64,000 nucleotides of DNA from Antarcticimicrobium sp. (GTDB lineage: Bacteria > Pseudomonadota > Alphaproteobacteria > Rhodobacterales > Rhodobacteraceae). This document shows, piece after piece, positions 44,382 through 52,716 of this stretch; the stretch's first letter is position 1, and each line of letters opens with the position of its first letter. The position numbers were made by a program, and so were the translations under genes. The notes beneath the pieces were generated by a model. That model was not told the origin of the DNA. It saw nothing but the letters and a program-made list of their open reading frames with translations, and searched no databases. The DNA lies in NCBI RefSeq assembly GCF_029212575.1, contig NZ_JARGPK010000036.1, positions 1 to 64,000 on the forward strand, given 5' to 3'.

Positions 44382-44529
44382 CCGGCCTGCGCGCGCCCGC
44401 GTCCGGCGGGCGCAAAACCGCCCCACGCGCCGCTGTCACTGCGCTTGCGTCACCCCGCATGTTCGATAAAGTCGCGACTCGCAGGGGCTGGCACCGCCGC
44501 GCCCTGCCCGGCCCAGCCTATCGCGAGGA

Positions 44530-45402
44530 ATGCAGATGCAGTACCACCGACCCGCCACGTTCGAGGACGCCGTGACGCTTGCCGCCGGGGCCCAGGGGGT
44601 GACACGCTTTCTCGCGGGGGGCACCGATGTTCTGGTGCAGATGCGCTCGGACATCGTCACCCCGGACACGCTGATCGACATCAAGGCGATCCCCGGCACC
44701 CACGACATTACCCGGCAGGAGGATGGCGGCTGGCGCATCGGCGTCGCCGTCACCGGCGCCGAGATGCGCGAGCATGCCGAATTGGACCGGGACTGGCCGG
44801 GGCTGGTCGAGGCGATGGACCTGATCGGCTCGACCCAGGTGCAAGGGCGCGCGACGCTGACCGGCAACCTCTGCAACGCCTCGCCGGCCGCCGACTCGGT
44901 CCCGGCGATGATCGCCGCCGGGGTCACCGCCACCATTACCGGGCCGGACGGCAGCCGCACCGCCCCGGTCGAGGAAATCCCCGCCGGGCCGGGCAAGACC
45001 AGCCTTGCGCGGGGCGAGATGATCACCGCCCTGCATGTGCCGCCGCGCGGCACCGGGGGCGGCGATGCCTACCTGCGGTTCATTCCCCGCACCGAGATGG
45101 ACATCGCCGTGGTCGGCTGCGGCGTGAACCTGGTGGTCGAGGGCGACACCATCACCCATGCCCGCGTGACGCTGGGCGCGGTCGCGCCCACCGCCGTGCT
45201 GGTCCATGCCGCCGAGGACGCGCTGGTGGGCCGGACGCTGGACGAGGAGGCGCTGACCGCGCTGGCCGACCTGGCCGAGGCCAGTTGCAACCCGATCGAC
45301 GACAAGCGCGGCACGATCAGGTTCCGCACCCATGTCGCCGGCGTGCTGGCCCGCCGCGCCGCCAAGATCGCCTATGACCGCGCGAAGGGAGCCGCGAAAT
45401 GA
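44530..45402 (+). CDS. Molybdenum hydroxylase, FAD-binding medium subunit
   Basis: 290 residues from MQMQYHRPATFEDAVTLAAG. FAD-binding motifs LAGGTDVLVQMRSD and STQVQGRATLTGNLCNASPA, then a CO-dehydrogenase flavoprotein C-terminal domain (AYLRFIPRTEMDIAVVGCGV). It passes electrons from the 2Fe-2S subunit to an acceptor. Order M-S-L with 4-bp overlaps shows a tight operon. Confidence 0.93.
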   Translation: MQMQYHRPATFEDAVTLAAGAQGVTRFLAGGTDVLVQMRSDIVTPDTLIDIKAIPGTHDITRQEDGGWRIGVAVTGAEMREHAELDRDWPGLVEAMDLIGSTQVQGRATLTGNLCNASPAADSVPAMIAAGVTATITGPDGSRTAPVEEIPAGPGKTSLARGEMITALHVPPRGTGGGDAYLRFIPRTEMDIAVVGCGVNLVVEGDTITHARVTLGAVAPTAVLVHAAEDALVGRTLDEEALTALADLAEASCNPIDDKRGTIRFRTHVAGVLARRAAKIAYDRAKGAAK

Positions 45403-45878
45403 GCAAGCTGCACGTTACCACCAAAGTGAACGGCGACACGGTCGAGTTTCTCTGCGACCCGCGCGAAACCCTGCTGGACGTGCTGCGCGACCGGCTCGGC
45501 CTGACCGGCGCCAAGGAGGGCTGCGGCACCGGCGATTGCGGCGCCTGTTCGGTCACCGTCGACGGACGGCTGGTCTGTTCCTGCCTGATGCTGGGCGCCG
45601 AGGCCGAGGGCAAGGAGATCGCCACCGTCGAGGGCATCGCCGAGGGCGGGGCCCTGCATCCGCTGCAGAAGAAGTTCATCGAATATGCCGCCCTGCAATG
45701 CGGCATCTGCACCCCCGGCATCCTGGTCGCGGCCAAGAACCTGCTGGAAAAGACCCCGGACCCGACCGAAGAACAGGTCCGCTACTGGCTGGCGGGCAAC
45801 CTGTGCCGCTGCACCGGGTATGACAAGATCATTCGCGCCGTGATGGACACGGCCGCCGAAATGCGGGAGGCCTCGTGA
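45399..45878 (+). CDS. Molybdenum hydroxylase, [2Fe-2S] small subunit
   Basis: 159 residues. Plant-type cluster: EGCGTGDCGACSVTVDGRLV with the following SCLM, and a second cluster domain with LQCGICTPGILVAAKNLL and GNLCRCTGYDKIIRAV. The two [2Fe-2S] centres connect molybdopterin in the large subunit with FAD in the medium subunit. ATGA overlaps on both sides. Confidence 0.95.
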   Translation: MSKLHVTTKVNGDTVEFLCDPRETLLDVLRDRLGLTGAKEGCGTGDCGACSVTVDGRLVCSCLMLGAEAEGKEIATVEGIAEGGALHPLQKKFIEYAALQCGICTPGILVAAKNLLEKTPDPTEEQVRYWLAGNLCRCTGYDKIIRAVMDTAAEMREAS

Positions 45879-48127
45879 TGGCGCTGGACAGTTCGAAAAC
45901 CACCGGTTTCAAATATGTCGGCACCCGCCCCGACCGGCCCGACGGGTTCGACAAGGTAACCGGCCGCGCCAAGTTCGGCGCCGACGCCACCGCGCCGGGC
46001 ATGCTGTTCGCCGCGATCAAGCGCAGCCCGCATGCTCATGCGCGCATCCTGCGGATCGACACCACCAAGGCGCTGGCGATGGAGGGGGTCAAGGCCGTGG
46101 TCACCCGCGCCGATTTCGCCACAGGGCTGACCGGTGAGAACTGGAACATCCTGGAAAACGTCATGGCCGGCGACACCGCCCTTTATGACGGTCACGCGGT
46201 GGCCGCCGTTGCCGCCACATCGGCGCTCTCCGCGCGCGACGCGATGAAGGCGATCGAGGTCGAATACGAGATCCTGCCGCATGTCACCGATGTCGACAAG
46301 GCGATGGAACCGGGCGCCCCTGTGATCCGCACCGGTGCGGCGGACGCCTCGGTGCCCGAGGGGCTGCATCCCAACGTGGTGCGCTACCACAAAAGCGGTC
46401 ACGGCGACGTCGAGGCGGGCTTTGCCGAGGCGGATCTGGTGATCGAGGATCATTTTGTCACCGAGGCCACCCACCAGGGCTATATCGAACCGCACGCCTG
46501 CCTTGGCACGCTGGGCGCCGACGGCAAGGGCGAGCTCTGGTGCTGCACGCAAGGGCATTGGAACGTGCAAAAGGTCTGCGCCGCGCTGCTCGGGCTGGAG
46601 ACCAGCCAGTTGCGCGTCACCGCGTCCGAGATCGGTGGCGGCTTTGGCGGCAAGACCACGGTGTTCATCGAACCCGTCGCGCTGGCGCTGTCGCGCAAGG
46701 CCAACCGCCCGGTGAAACTGGTGATGACCCGCGCCGAGGTGTTCAAGGCCTCCGGCCCGACCTCCTCGACCTCGATGGACGTCAGGATCGGGATGAAGAC
46801 CGACGGCACCATCACCGCCGCCGAGGGCGTGTTCCGCCTGCAGGGCGGTGCCTTTCCCGGCGCGCCGATGGAGTTCACCGCCATGTGCGCCTTTGCGCCC
46901 TATGACCTCAAGCATGTGCGCCAGGTCGGCTATGACGTGCTGACCAACCGGCCGAAACAGGCGGCCTATCGCGCGCCGGGATCGCCGATGGCAGCCTTTG
47001 CAGTGGAATCGGTGATCGACGAGCTTTGCAAGAAACTCGACCTCGACCCGATCGACACCCGCCTGAAGAACGCCTCGCACGAGGGCACCCGCGCCAGCTT
47101 CGGCCCGAAATGGCCCCGCATCGGGCTGGTGGAAACGCTGGAGGCGGCCAAGGCGCATCCGCATTACACGGCCCCGTTGGCACCGGGCCAGGGGCGTGGG
47201 ATCTCCTGCGGATTCTGGTTCAACCACGGCGGCGAAACCTCGGTCTCGCTGGCGATGTCCGAGGACGGCTCGGCGCAGATCATGGTCGGCACGCCGGATA
47301 TCGGCGGCTCCCGCGCCTCGATGGCGCTGATGGCGGCCGAGGTTCTGGGCATCCCTTACGAGAACATCCGCTGCACCATCGCCGACACCGCCTCGCTCGG
47401 CTACAACGAGATCAGCCATGGCAGCCGGGTGACCTATGCCTCGGGCCTCGCCACCATCAAGGCGGCCGAGGCCGCCGTCGAAGAACTGTGCGCGCGGGCG
47501 GCGGCGAAATGGGGCATCCCGGAGGACGCGGTCTATTGGGAGGACGGATGTGCCAAGCCGTCGGGCCCCAACGCCGGGGATTTCGAGCCGCTGCCGATCG
47601 CCGAGATCACCGCGACCATGGGCGCCACAGGCGGGCCGATCAACGGCCACTTCGAGGCCACGCCCGAGGGCGCCGGCGTCAGCTTTGCCACCCATATCGT
47701 TGATGCCGAGGTCGACCGCGAGACCGGCTCCACCAAGGTGGTGCGCTATACCGTGGTGCAGGACGCCGGCAAGGCGGTGCACCCCACCTATGTCGAGGGT
47801 CAGTTCCAGGGCGGCGCGGCGCAGGGCATCGGCTGGGCGCTGAACGAGGAATACATTTATGGCGAGGACGGGCGGCTGCAGAACGCCGGCTTCCTCGATT
47901 ACCGGATTCCCGTCGCCTCGGACCTGCCGATGATCGACACGGTGATCGTCGAAGTGCCCAACCCGGGCCATCCCTTTGGCGTGCGCGGGGTCGGGGAAAC
48001 CTCGATCTGCCCGCCGCTGGCGGCCATCGCCAACGCGGTCTCGGCCGCCGCCGGTGTGCGGATGCGGCAACTGCCGATGCGCCCCTCGCGCATTCTGGAG
48101 GCCCTGGACAGCGCGGCGGATGGTTGA
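45875..48127 (+). CDS. Molybdenum hydroxylase, molybdopterin-binding large subunit
   Basis: 750 residues. Aldehyde oxidase/xanthine dehydrogenase fold: GRAKFGADATAPGMLFAAIK, EIGGGFGGKTTVFIEPVALA, and near the C-terminus GVRGVGETSICPPLAAIA with the catalytic Glu. The active-site loop reads AYRAPGSPMA. It is not the AYxCSFR of CO dehydrogenase form I nor AYRGAGR of form II, so CO oxidation is unlikely. The substrate is probably an aldehyde or N-heterocycle, but cannot be told. A sulfur-carrier gene follows with an 8-bp overlap. Confidence 0.92.
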   Translation: MMALDSSKTTGFKYVGTRPDRPDGFDKVTGRAKFGADATAPGMLFAAIKRSPHAHARILRIDTTKALAMEGVKAVVTRADFATGLTGENWNILENVMAGDTALYDGHAVAAVAATSALSARDAMKAIEVEYEILPHVTDVDKAMEPGAPVIRTGAADASVPEGLHPNVVRYHKSGHGDVEAGFAEADLVIEDHFVTEATHQGYIEPHACLGTLGADGKGELWCCTQGHWNVQKVCAALLGLETSQLRVTASEIGGGFGGKTTVFIEPVALALSRKANRPVKLVMTRAEVFKASGPTSSTSMDVRIGMKTDGTITAAEGVFRLQGGAFPGAPMEFTAMCAFAPYDLKHVRQVGYDVLTNRPKQAAYRAPGSPMAAFAVESVIDELCKKLDLDPIDTRLKNASHEGTRASFGPKWPRIGLVETLEAAKAHPHYTAPLAPGQGRGISCGFWFNHGGETSVSLAMSEDGSAQIMVGTPDIGGSRASMALMAAEVLGIPYENIRCTIADTASLGYNEISHGSRVTYASGLATIKAAEAAVEELCARAAAKWGIPEDAVYWEDGCAKPSGPNAGDFEPLPIAEITATMGATGGPINGHFEATPEGAGVSFATHIVDAEVDRETGSTKVVRYTVVQDAGKAVHPTYVEGQFQGGAAQGIGWALNEEYIYGEDGRLQNAGFLDYRIPVASDLPMIDTVIVEVPNPGHPFGVRGVGETSICPPLAAIANAVSAAAGVRMRQLPMRPSRILEALDSAADG

Positions 48128-48365
48128 CGTCGCGCTCTGGTCCGGCCTGCGGCCTCTGGTCGGGGGCCGGGACAGCGTGACGGTCGAAGGCGGCACCGTG
48201 GGCGAGATCCTGACCGCCCTGCGCCGGGATCACCCGGCGCTGGGTCCGACGCTGGACGCCGGCGTCTCGGTGGTGGTGGACGGCCGGGTGATCGCCGCCA
48301 GCCTGACCGAACCGGTCCACCCCGACAGCGAGGTGGTGCTGATGATGCGGCTGAAAGGGGGCTGA
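48120..48365 (+). CDS. MoaD/ThiS-like sulfur carrier protein
   Basis: 81 residues, ATG inside the end of the large-subunit gene. Ubiquitin-like fold: VDVALWSGLRPLVGGRDSVT, VGEILTALRRDHPALGPTLD, VVVDGRVIAASLTEPVHPDS, and an ending LMMRLKGG with the diglycine needed for adenylation and sulfur loading. Translational coupling to the molybdenum hydroxylase suggests a dedicated role in molybdopterin or metal sulfuration, or in modification of the enzyme. This is inference. Confidence 0.82.
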   Translation: MVDVALWSGLRPLVGGRDSVTVEGGTVGEILTALRRDHPALGPTLDAGVSVVVDGRVIAASLTEPVHPDSEVVLMMRLKGG

Positions 48366-48434
48366 GGCCCGCGCCCGGCGTGGTCAATCCGAAGGTCAGG
48401 ATTTCCCGGCGCGACTCTGAGAGCAATCAACAAT

Positions 48435-48521
48435 GGTCCCGTAGGGTGGGCATTCTGCCCACCACCGAAATGGGCAACCGCCCCCCGTGCAATGGTGGGC
48501 AGAATGCCCACCCTACGGACC
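48435..48521. repeat. REPIN-like element, copy 1
   Basis: GTAGGGTGGGCATTCTGCCC with ACCA (48441-48464) and its reverse complement (48493-48516) flank a 28-bp centre (TGGGCAACCGCCCCCCGTGC region). Each arm is itself a hairpin (GGTGGGCA/TGCCCACC). Flanking GGTCC/GGACC extend the symmetry. A close copy lies at 49052. Confidence 0.85.
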
Positions 48522-48545
48522 CGCCTTCGTACCAGCACATAGCGA

Positions 48546-48827
48546 TCAGTCGACGGTATACTTGATGCTCAGCTTGGCCGGAACGCGCGCATCAACATAC
48601 GCCTGAAAACTGTAACCTTTAATGAATGTGAAATCACTCGCGAGGAACTCGTCGGTATCTCCGTCATAAAACCGTATAGTAAGGAGGCCCTCCCGACATG
48701 TCGTGGCACCGCTGATAAACAGGTACTTCGACTTCTTCTGGTACGTGAAGTCTTCAATTTCACACTCGTCCGCAAATGCCATATTCGCGTGAAAAAGAAA
48801 TACAAGCATAAGAAAAAGTCTGCGCAT
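48546..48827 (-). CDS. Small secreted protein in low-GC island
   Basis: 93 residues from MRRLFLMLVFLFHANMAFAD, ATG after AAGGGGA; the signal peptide is cleaved after AFA. The mature part has two Cys (DECEIEDF, ATTCREG), many aromatic and acidic residues and a beta-rich look (YLFISGATTC, LLTIRFYDGDTDEFLASDF, SIKYTVD). Base composition is far less GC-rich than the surroundings, with AT-rich third positions. It sits between two REPIN-like copies. Probably horizontally acquired. No family recognised. Confidence 0.65.
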   Translation of the reverse strand: MRRLFLMLVFLFHANMAFADECEIEDFTYQKKSKYLFISGATTCREGLLTIRFYDGDTDEFLASDFTFIKGYSFQAYVDARVPAKLSIKYTVD

Positions 48828-49051
48828 CAGATTTCCCCTTAAGTTGAGCACTTGAAAGTTCGACTATGAGGGACGCAAGGTCAAGGCTTAACGCTTTTTC
48901 TCTACAGGCTTCTGCGCGCAGATAATTCCTGCTCTCGAAAACAAACGGGCCTGAGAAGTCGTTGCTCGCCGTTTCTGGACGAAAGAACAGTCACGCTCCA
49001 ACCTCCTGACAGTGGATGCACGACGTGTTCCAGATCTGTTCGACAGCCTCC
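48828..49051. other. Intergenic stretch without visible gene
   Basis: Together with the repeat at 49052-49127 and the aminotransferase leader it makes a 398-bp gap. AT-richer than average around 48840-48980. It contains no convincing reading frame, RNA gene or terminator. It may be a remnant of the same acquired segment as the small secreted protein. Confidence 0.5.
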
Positions 49052-49127
49052 GTAGGGTGGGCATTCTGCCCACCGCCAATTTGGGCATCCGACCCCTGTG
49101 CAATGGTGGGCAGAATGCCCGCCCTAC
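49052..49127. repeat. REPIN-like element, copy 2
   Basis: GTAGGGTGGGCATTCTGCCC with ACC (49052-49074) and the near reverse complement (49105-49127, one mismatch) flank a centre similar to copy 1 (TTGGGCATCCGACCCCTGTG). The two copies are in the same orientation, judged by the centre. Confidence 0.85.
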
Positions 49128-49225
49128 GGGTCCGCCGTCGCATCGTTCCGCCATAGAAACAGCCAATTGAGCTTTCCCGCCCAATCCCGCACAAAGGCGG
49201 CAACAGACGACCGGGGAGGACCGCC

Positions 49226-50392
49226 TTGAGAACCGTCGCCAATTTCGACCGTATCGGCGAGGAGAACGCCTTTGCCGTGCTGGCCCGCGCCACCGCGCTG
49301 GCCGGGGGCGGTATGGACGTGATCAACCTTGGCATCGGACAGCCGGATTTTCCCACGCCCCCGCATATCGTCGAGGCCGCGGTGAAGGCGATGCGCGACG
49401 GCCAGCACGGCTATACCGCCGCCGAGGGCATCGCGCCGCTGCGCGTTGCGGTCTCCGCCGACCTTCACCGCCGCTTCGGCGCCGAGGTCAGCCCCGAGCG
49501 CGTGCTGGTCGTGCCCGGCGGCAAGGTCACCATGTTCACCGCGATCCTGATGTTCGGCGAACCGGGGGCCGAGATCCTCTATCCCGATCCGGGGTTTCCG
49601 ATCTACCGCTCGATGATCGAGTTCACCGGCGCCACCCCGGTCCCGGTGCCGGTGCGCGAGGAGACCGGCTTTGCCATTTCTGCCGAGGAAACGCTGTCGC
49701 TGATCACCCCGCGCACCCGGCTGCTGATCCTGAACTCCCCCGCCAACCCCTGCGGCGGGGTCACGCCGAAGACGGAGATCGACCGGCTGGTCGCAGGGCT
49801 GGCCGATCACCCCGGGGTCGCGGTGCTGTCGGACGAGATCTATGACCAGATCCTTTATGACGGCGAATCCCATGTCACCCTGCTGGACTACCCGGAGATC
49901 CGCGACCGGCTGATCCTGCTCAACGGCTGGTCCAAGACCTATGCCATGACCGGCTGGCGGCTGGGTTATTCGGTCTGGCCCGATACGCTCTTCGACAAGG
50001 CGCGCAAGCTGGCGGTCAATGCCTGGTCCTGCGTCAATACCCCGGCACAATACGCGGCACTGGCGGCGCTGACCGGGCCGCAGGACGCGGTGGCCGAAAT
50101 GGTCGCCGTCTTTGACAGCCGCCGCCGGGTGGTGGTCGACCTGCTCAACGCCATGCCCGGCGTCAGCTGTGCCGTGCCCAAGGGCGCCTTTTATGCCTTT
50201 CCCAATATCTCCGGCACCGGCTGGGCGTCGAAACCGCTGGCCTCGGCGCTGTTGGAGGAAACCGGCGTCGCCACCATCGGCGGGCCGGATTTCGGTATCC
50301 TGGGCGAGGGGTTCATCCGCATCTCCTATGCCAACAGCGAGGAGAACATCCGCCGCGCGCTGGCGCGGATGGGCGATTTCCTGAGTCGCTGA
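49226..50392 (+). CDS. PLP-dependent class I/II aminotransferase
   Basis: 388 residues, TTG start chosen because GGGGAGGA lies 5 bp before it. Fold-type I blocks: VINLGIGQPDFPTPPHIVEA, GYTAAEGIAPLR, ILNSPANPCGG, VLSDEIYDQILYD, and NGWSKTYAMTGWRLGYSV with the Schiff-base Lys. Amino donor and acceptor cannot be told; aspartate- and alanine-type enzymes look similar. It reads toward, and is convergent with, the LysR gene. Confidence 0.93.
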   Translation: MRTVANFDRIGEENAFAVLARATALAGGGMDVINLGIGQPDFPTPPHIVEAAVKAMRDGQHGYTAAEGIAPLRVAVSADLHRRFGAEVSPERVLVVPGGKVTMFTAILMFGEPGAEILYPDPGFPIYRSMIEFTGATPVPVPVREETGFAISAEETLSLITPRTRLLILNSPANPCGGVTPKTEIDRLVAGLADHPGVAVLSDEIYDQILYDGESHVTLLDYPEIRDRLILLNGWSKTYAMTGWRLGYSVWPDTLFDKARKLAVNAWSCVNTPAQYAALAALTGPQDAVAEMVAVFDSRRRVVVDLLNAMPGVSCAVPKGAFYAFPNISGTGWASKPLASALLEETGVATIGGPDFGILGEGFIRISYANSEENIRRALARMGDFLSR

Positions 50393-50399
50393 ACACGGC

Positions 50400-51302
50400 T
50401 CAGTCCCCGCCCGCCGCCACCTGCACCAGCTGCTCCCGCAGCCAGCGGAACATCGGCGAATGATGGCTGCGCGGGGTCCAGTAGAGATCCACGTCGAAAG
50501 GCGCCGGGAACGGGCAGTCCAGAACCGCGACCGCCGCGCCAAAGGCCCGGGCCACCCGCGACGGCACGGTCGAGATCAGATCGGTGCCGGCCAGCGTCTC
50601 CGGCAGGGCCGCCGGGCTCGGAACCTCCATACGGGTGTTGAGTGCCGCCTCTGCCGCCTCGATCTCGACGAGGAAACGCGACCGCCATGAGCCGCCATAG
50701 GTGACGGTCACATGCGGCGCCGCCAGATAGGCGTCGCGATCGAGCCCCCGGGCCGACAGGGGATTGTCCGGCGCCATCACGCAGACGTAATGGTCACGCA
50801 ACAGGTGCCGCTTGTAATAGCTGCTGTCGTCGATCCGCACCGGGCCGATGACCAGATCGGTTTCGCCCCGGTCCAGTTGCGCCTTGCCCTGCACGGTCGA
50901 GGACAGGACGTTCACCTTCAATCCCGGCGCCCGGCCGCGCAGGGTCCGCATCAGCCCCGGCACCAGGCTGATCCGCTCGAAGAAATTGCACGATATCGTC
51001 ACCTCGGCCCGCGCCTCGGCCGGCTCGAATGCGGTGGGCTGCGACAGCGCCACGAACTCGTCCAGCATCCGCGCCGTGGCGCTGACGATCCCGTTGCAGC
51101 GTTCTGTCGGCACCACGCCGCCGCCCTGCCGCACGAACAGCGGATCGCAGAACGCCCGCCGCAGCCGCTCGATCGTATAGCTGACGGTGGACTGGTTCAC
51201 GCCGAGGCTCTCCGCCGCCCGCGAGAACGACCCATGCGCATGCACCATCCGCAGCGTGCGCAACGCGGCGAAATCGATCGACAGCGAATCCGGTCCCGGC
51301 AT
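50400..51302 (-). CDS. LysR family transcriptional regulator
   Basis: 300 residues. N-terminal HTH (LRTLRMVHAHGSFSRAAESL, NQSTVSYTIERLRRAF) and a NodD/Nac-type substrate-binding domain with CNFFERISLVPGLMRTLRG and VMAPDNPLSARGLD. It is divergent from the cytochrome P450 gene across a 115-bp region with a perfect T-N11-A site. Likely autorepressor and activator of the P450 gene and perhaps the TRAP protein; the inducer is unknown. Confidence 0.93.
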   Translation of the reverse strand: MPGPDSLSIDFAALRTLRMVHAHGSFSRAAESLGVNQSTVSYTIERLRRAFCDPLFVRQGGGVVPTERCNGIVSATARMLDEFVALSQPTAFEPAEARAEVTISCNFFERISLVPGLMRTLRGRAPGLKVNVLSSTVQGKAQLDRGETDLVIGPVRIDDSSYYKRHLLRDHYVCVMAPDNPLSARGLDRDAYLAAPHVTVTYGGSWRSRFLVEIEAAEAALNTRMEVPSPAALPETLAGTDLISTVPSRVARAFGAAVAVLDCPFPAPFDVDLYWTPRSHHSPMFRWLREQLVQVAAGGD

Positions 51303-51324
51303 GTTGCACCTCCAATAACATTGA

Positions 51325-51339
51325 ATAATTCGATATTAT
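51325..51339. promoter_or_regulatory. LysR-type binding site (T-N11-A)
   Basis: ATAATTCGATATTAT: perfect 5-bp arms with 5-bp spacer, containing T-N11-A. It lies 22 bp from the LysR start and 78 bp from the P450 start, in a very AT-rich patch, as expected for a recognition site. Confidence 0.75.
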
Positions 51340-51417
51340 GAATCGGCTCCATCGGATTGCAAGATGGTTCGCTTCGACTAGGATCGGGCGTCTTACCTAC
51401 CGGGGGGAGGACCGACC

Positions 51418-52608
51418 ATGACGACCGCCACGCGCGACCGCGCGCCGATCGACGACAGGATCACCATCGACCAGCTGACCCGAGATCCCTACGCGATCTA
51501 TCGGCGGCTGCGGGCAGAGGCGCCGGTGCTGCGGATCAAGGCATTGGGCCGCACCCTGCTGACCAGGGCCGAACACACCAGACACGCCAAGGGCACGCCC
51601 GAGATCTTCAGCACCGACGATCCCGACACGCCGATGCAGCGGGCGTTTCTGGCCCATACGCTGATGCGCAAGGACGGCGCCGAACATCAGCGTGAGCGCG
51701 ATGCGATGGCGCCGACCTTTTCCGGACGCAACATCAAGAATTGCTGGACGCCGATCTATACCCGGATCGCCAAGCAGTTCGTGTCCTCCCTGCCCCGCGG
51801 CGAAACCGTCGATCTGTTCCCGGCCCTGGCCGGTCCGTTCGCGGCGCATTGCCTGAAACACCTGCTGGGCATCGAAGAGGCCAGCGACGAAGAGATGCAA
51901 CGCTGGAGCCAGCACCTGATCGACGGCGCCGGCAATTTCGGCTGGCGCGACGAGCCCTTTGTGCGCAGTGACCGCTCCAACGCCGAAATGGATGCGCTGT
52001 TCGAGCGGGTTATTCCGCGCCACCTGGCCGAGCCCAACCCCAGCGCCTTGTCGATGATGGTCAATGCCGAGGACCCGATCCCGAGCAGCCAGATCCATGC
52101 CAACGTCAAGATCGCCATCGGCGGCGGCATCAACGAGCCGCGCGACGCGCTGCTGACGATCCTCTTCGGGCTGCTGACCAACCCCGATCAACTGGCCGCC
52201 TGCAAGGCCGACGGGCTTTGGACCGCGGCCTTCGAGGAGGGGGTGCGCTGGGTGGCTCCGATTCAGGTCAGCTCGCGCCGGGTCAAGGAAGATATCGAGA
52301 TCGGCGGCTACCTGATTCCCGCCGGTGATACCGTGATGACCGCGCAGGCCTCGGCCAACCATGACGAGGACCTCTACGAGCAGCCCGAGCGCTATGACAT
52401 CTTCCGACCGAAACAGCCGCACCAGGCGTTCGGCAACGGGCCGCATTTCTGCCAGGGCACCCATATCGCCCGCCGGATGCTGGCCGACATCCTGCTGCCG
52501 ATGCTGTTCGACCGGTTCCCCGACATGACCCTGCCGGACCCGTCGCAGGTGACATTCTGGGGCTTCGGTTTCCGCGGGCCGCTGAACCTGCCGGTCACGC
52601 TCAACTGA
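51418..52608 (+). CDS. Cytochrome P450
   Basis: 396 residues, ATG after GGGGGGAGG. Heme-binding FGNGPHFCQGTHIARRM with Cys 345; K-helix E274-x-x-R277; I-helix IAIGGGINEPRD (233-243). The usual acid-alcohol pair (D-T in P450cam) is N-E here, so the oxygen-activation step may differ. Soluble bacterial class; ferredoxin and reductase partners are not adjacent. Divergently placed LysR suggests induction by substrate. Substrate unknown. Confidence 0.94.
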   Translation: MTTATRDRAPIDDRITIDQLTRDPYAIYRRLRAEAPVLRIKALGRTLLTRAEHTRHAKGTPEIFSTDDPDTPMQRAFLAHTLMRKDGAEHQRERDAMAPTFSGRNIKNCWTPIYTRIAKQFVSSLPRGETVDLFPALAGPFAAHCLKHLLGIEEASDEEMQRWSQHLIDGAGNFGWRDEPFVRSDRSNAEMDALFERVIPRHLAEPNPSALSMMVNAEDPIPSSQIHANVKIAIGGGINEPRDALLTILFGLLTNPDQLAACKADGLWTAAFEEGVRWVAPIQVSSRRVKEDIEIGGYLIPAGDTVMTAQASANHDEDLYEQPERYDIFRPKQPHQAFGNGPHFCQGTHIARRMLADILLPMLFDRFPDMTLPDPSQVTFWGFGFRGPLNLPVTLN

Positions 52609-52626
52609 TCCGGTCAACTGATCCGG
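52601..52626 (+). repeat. Perfect 13-bp tandem duplication at the P450 stop
   Basis: TCAACTGATCCGG occurs twice in direct succession (52601-52613 and 52614-52626); the first copy contains the P450 TGA stop. Probably replication slippage, without effect on the protein. Confidence 0.85.
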
Positions 52627-52716
52627 CACCGCCACCGGGAGGAATACCGGGGCGGCGTCGGGCACTCTGCCCGCAATGAACGACAAGGGGCACAGGCCCG
52701 CAACTGGGAGGATACC

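Noticed and set aside
45875-48127. Large subunit as CO dehydrogenase CoxL
   Set aside because: The active-site loop is AYRAPGSP, neither AYxCSFR (form I) nor AYRGAGR (form II). Only the general molybdenum hydroxylase call is kept.
45782-48196. Long open frame opposite the molybdenum hydroxylase large subunit
   Set aside because: Composition typical of antisense frames (Gly/Arg/His-rich), no recognisable domain, no ribosome site.
48435-49127. Repeated GTGGGCATTCTGCCCAC units as a CRISPR array
   Set aside because: Only two elements, each an inverted pair and not direct repeats with spacers; no cas genes.
48888-49184. 98-aa frame on the minus strand across the second REPIN-like copy
   Set aside because: It runs through the repeat, has no ribosome site or motif, and looks non-coding.
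52606-52640. Two TGATCC boxes as further RpoE promoters
   Set aside because: They arise from the 13-bp tandem duplication at the P450 stop, and no CGTA follows at 16 bp.
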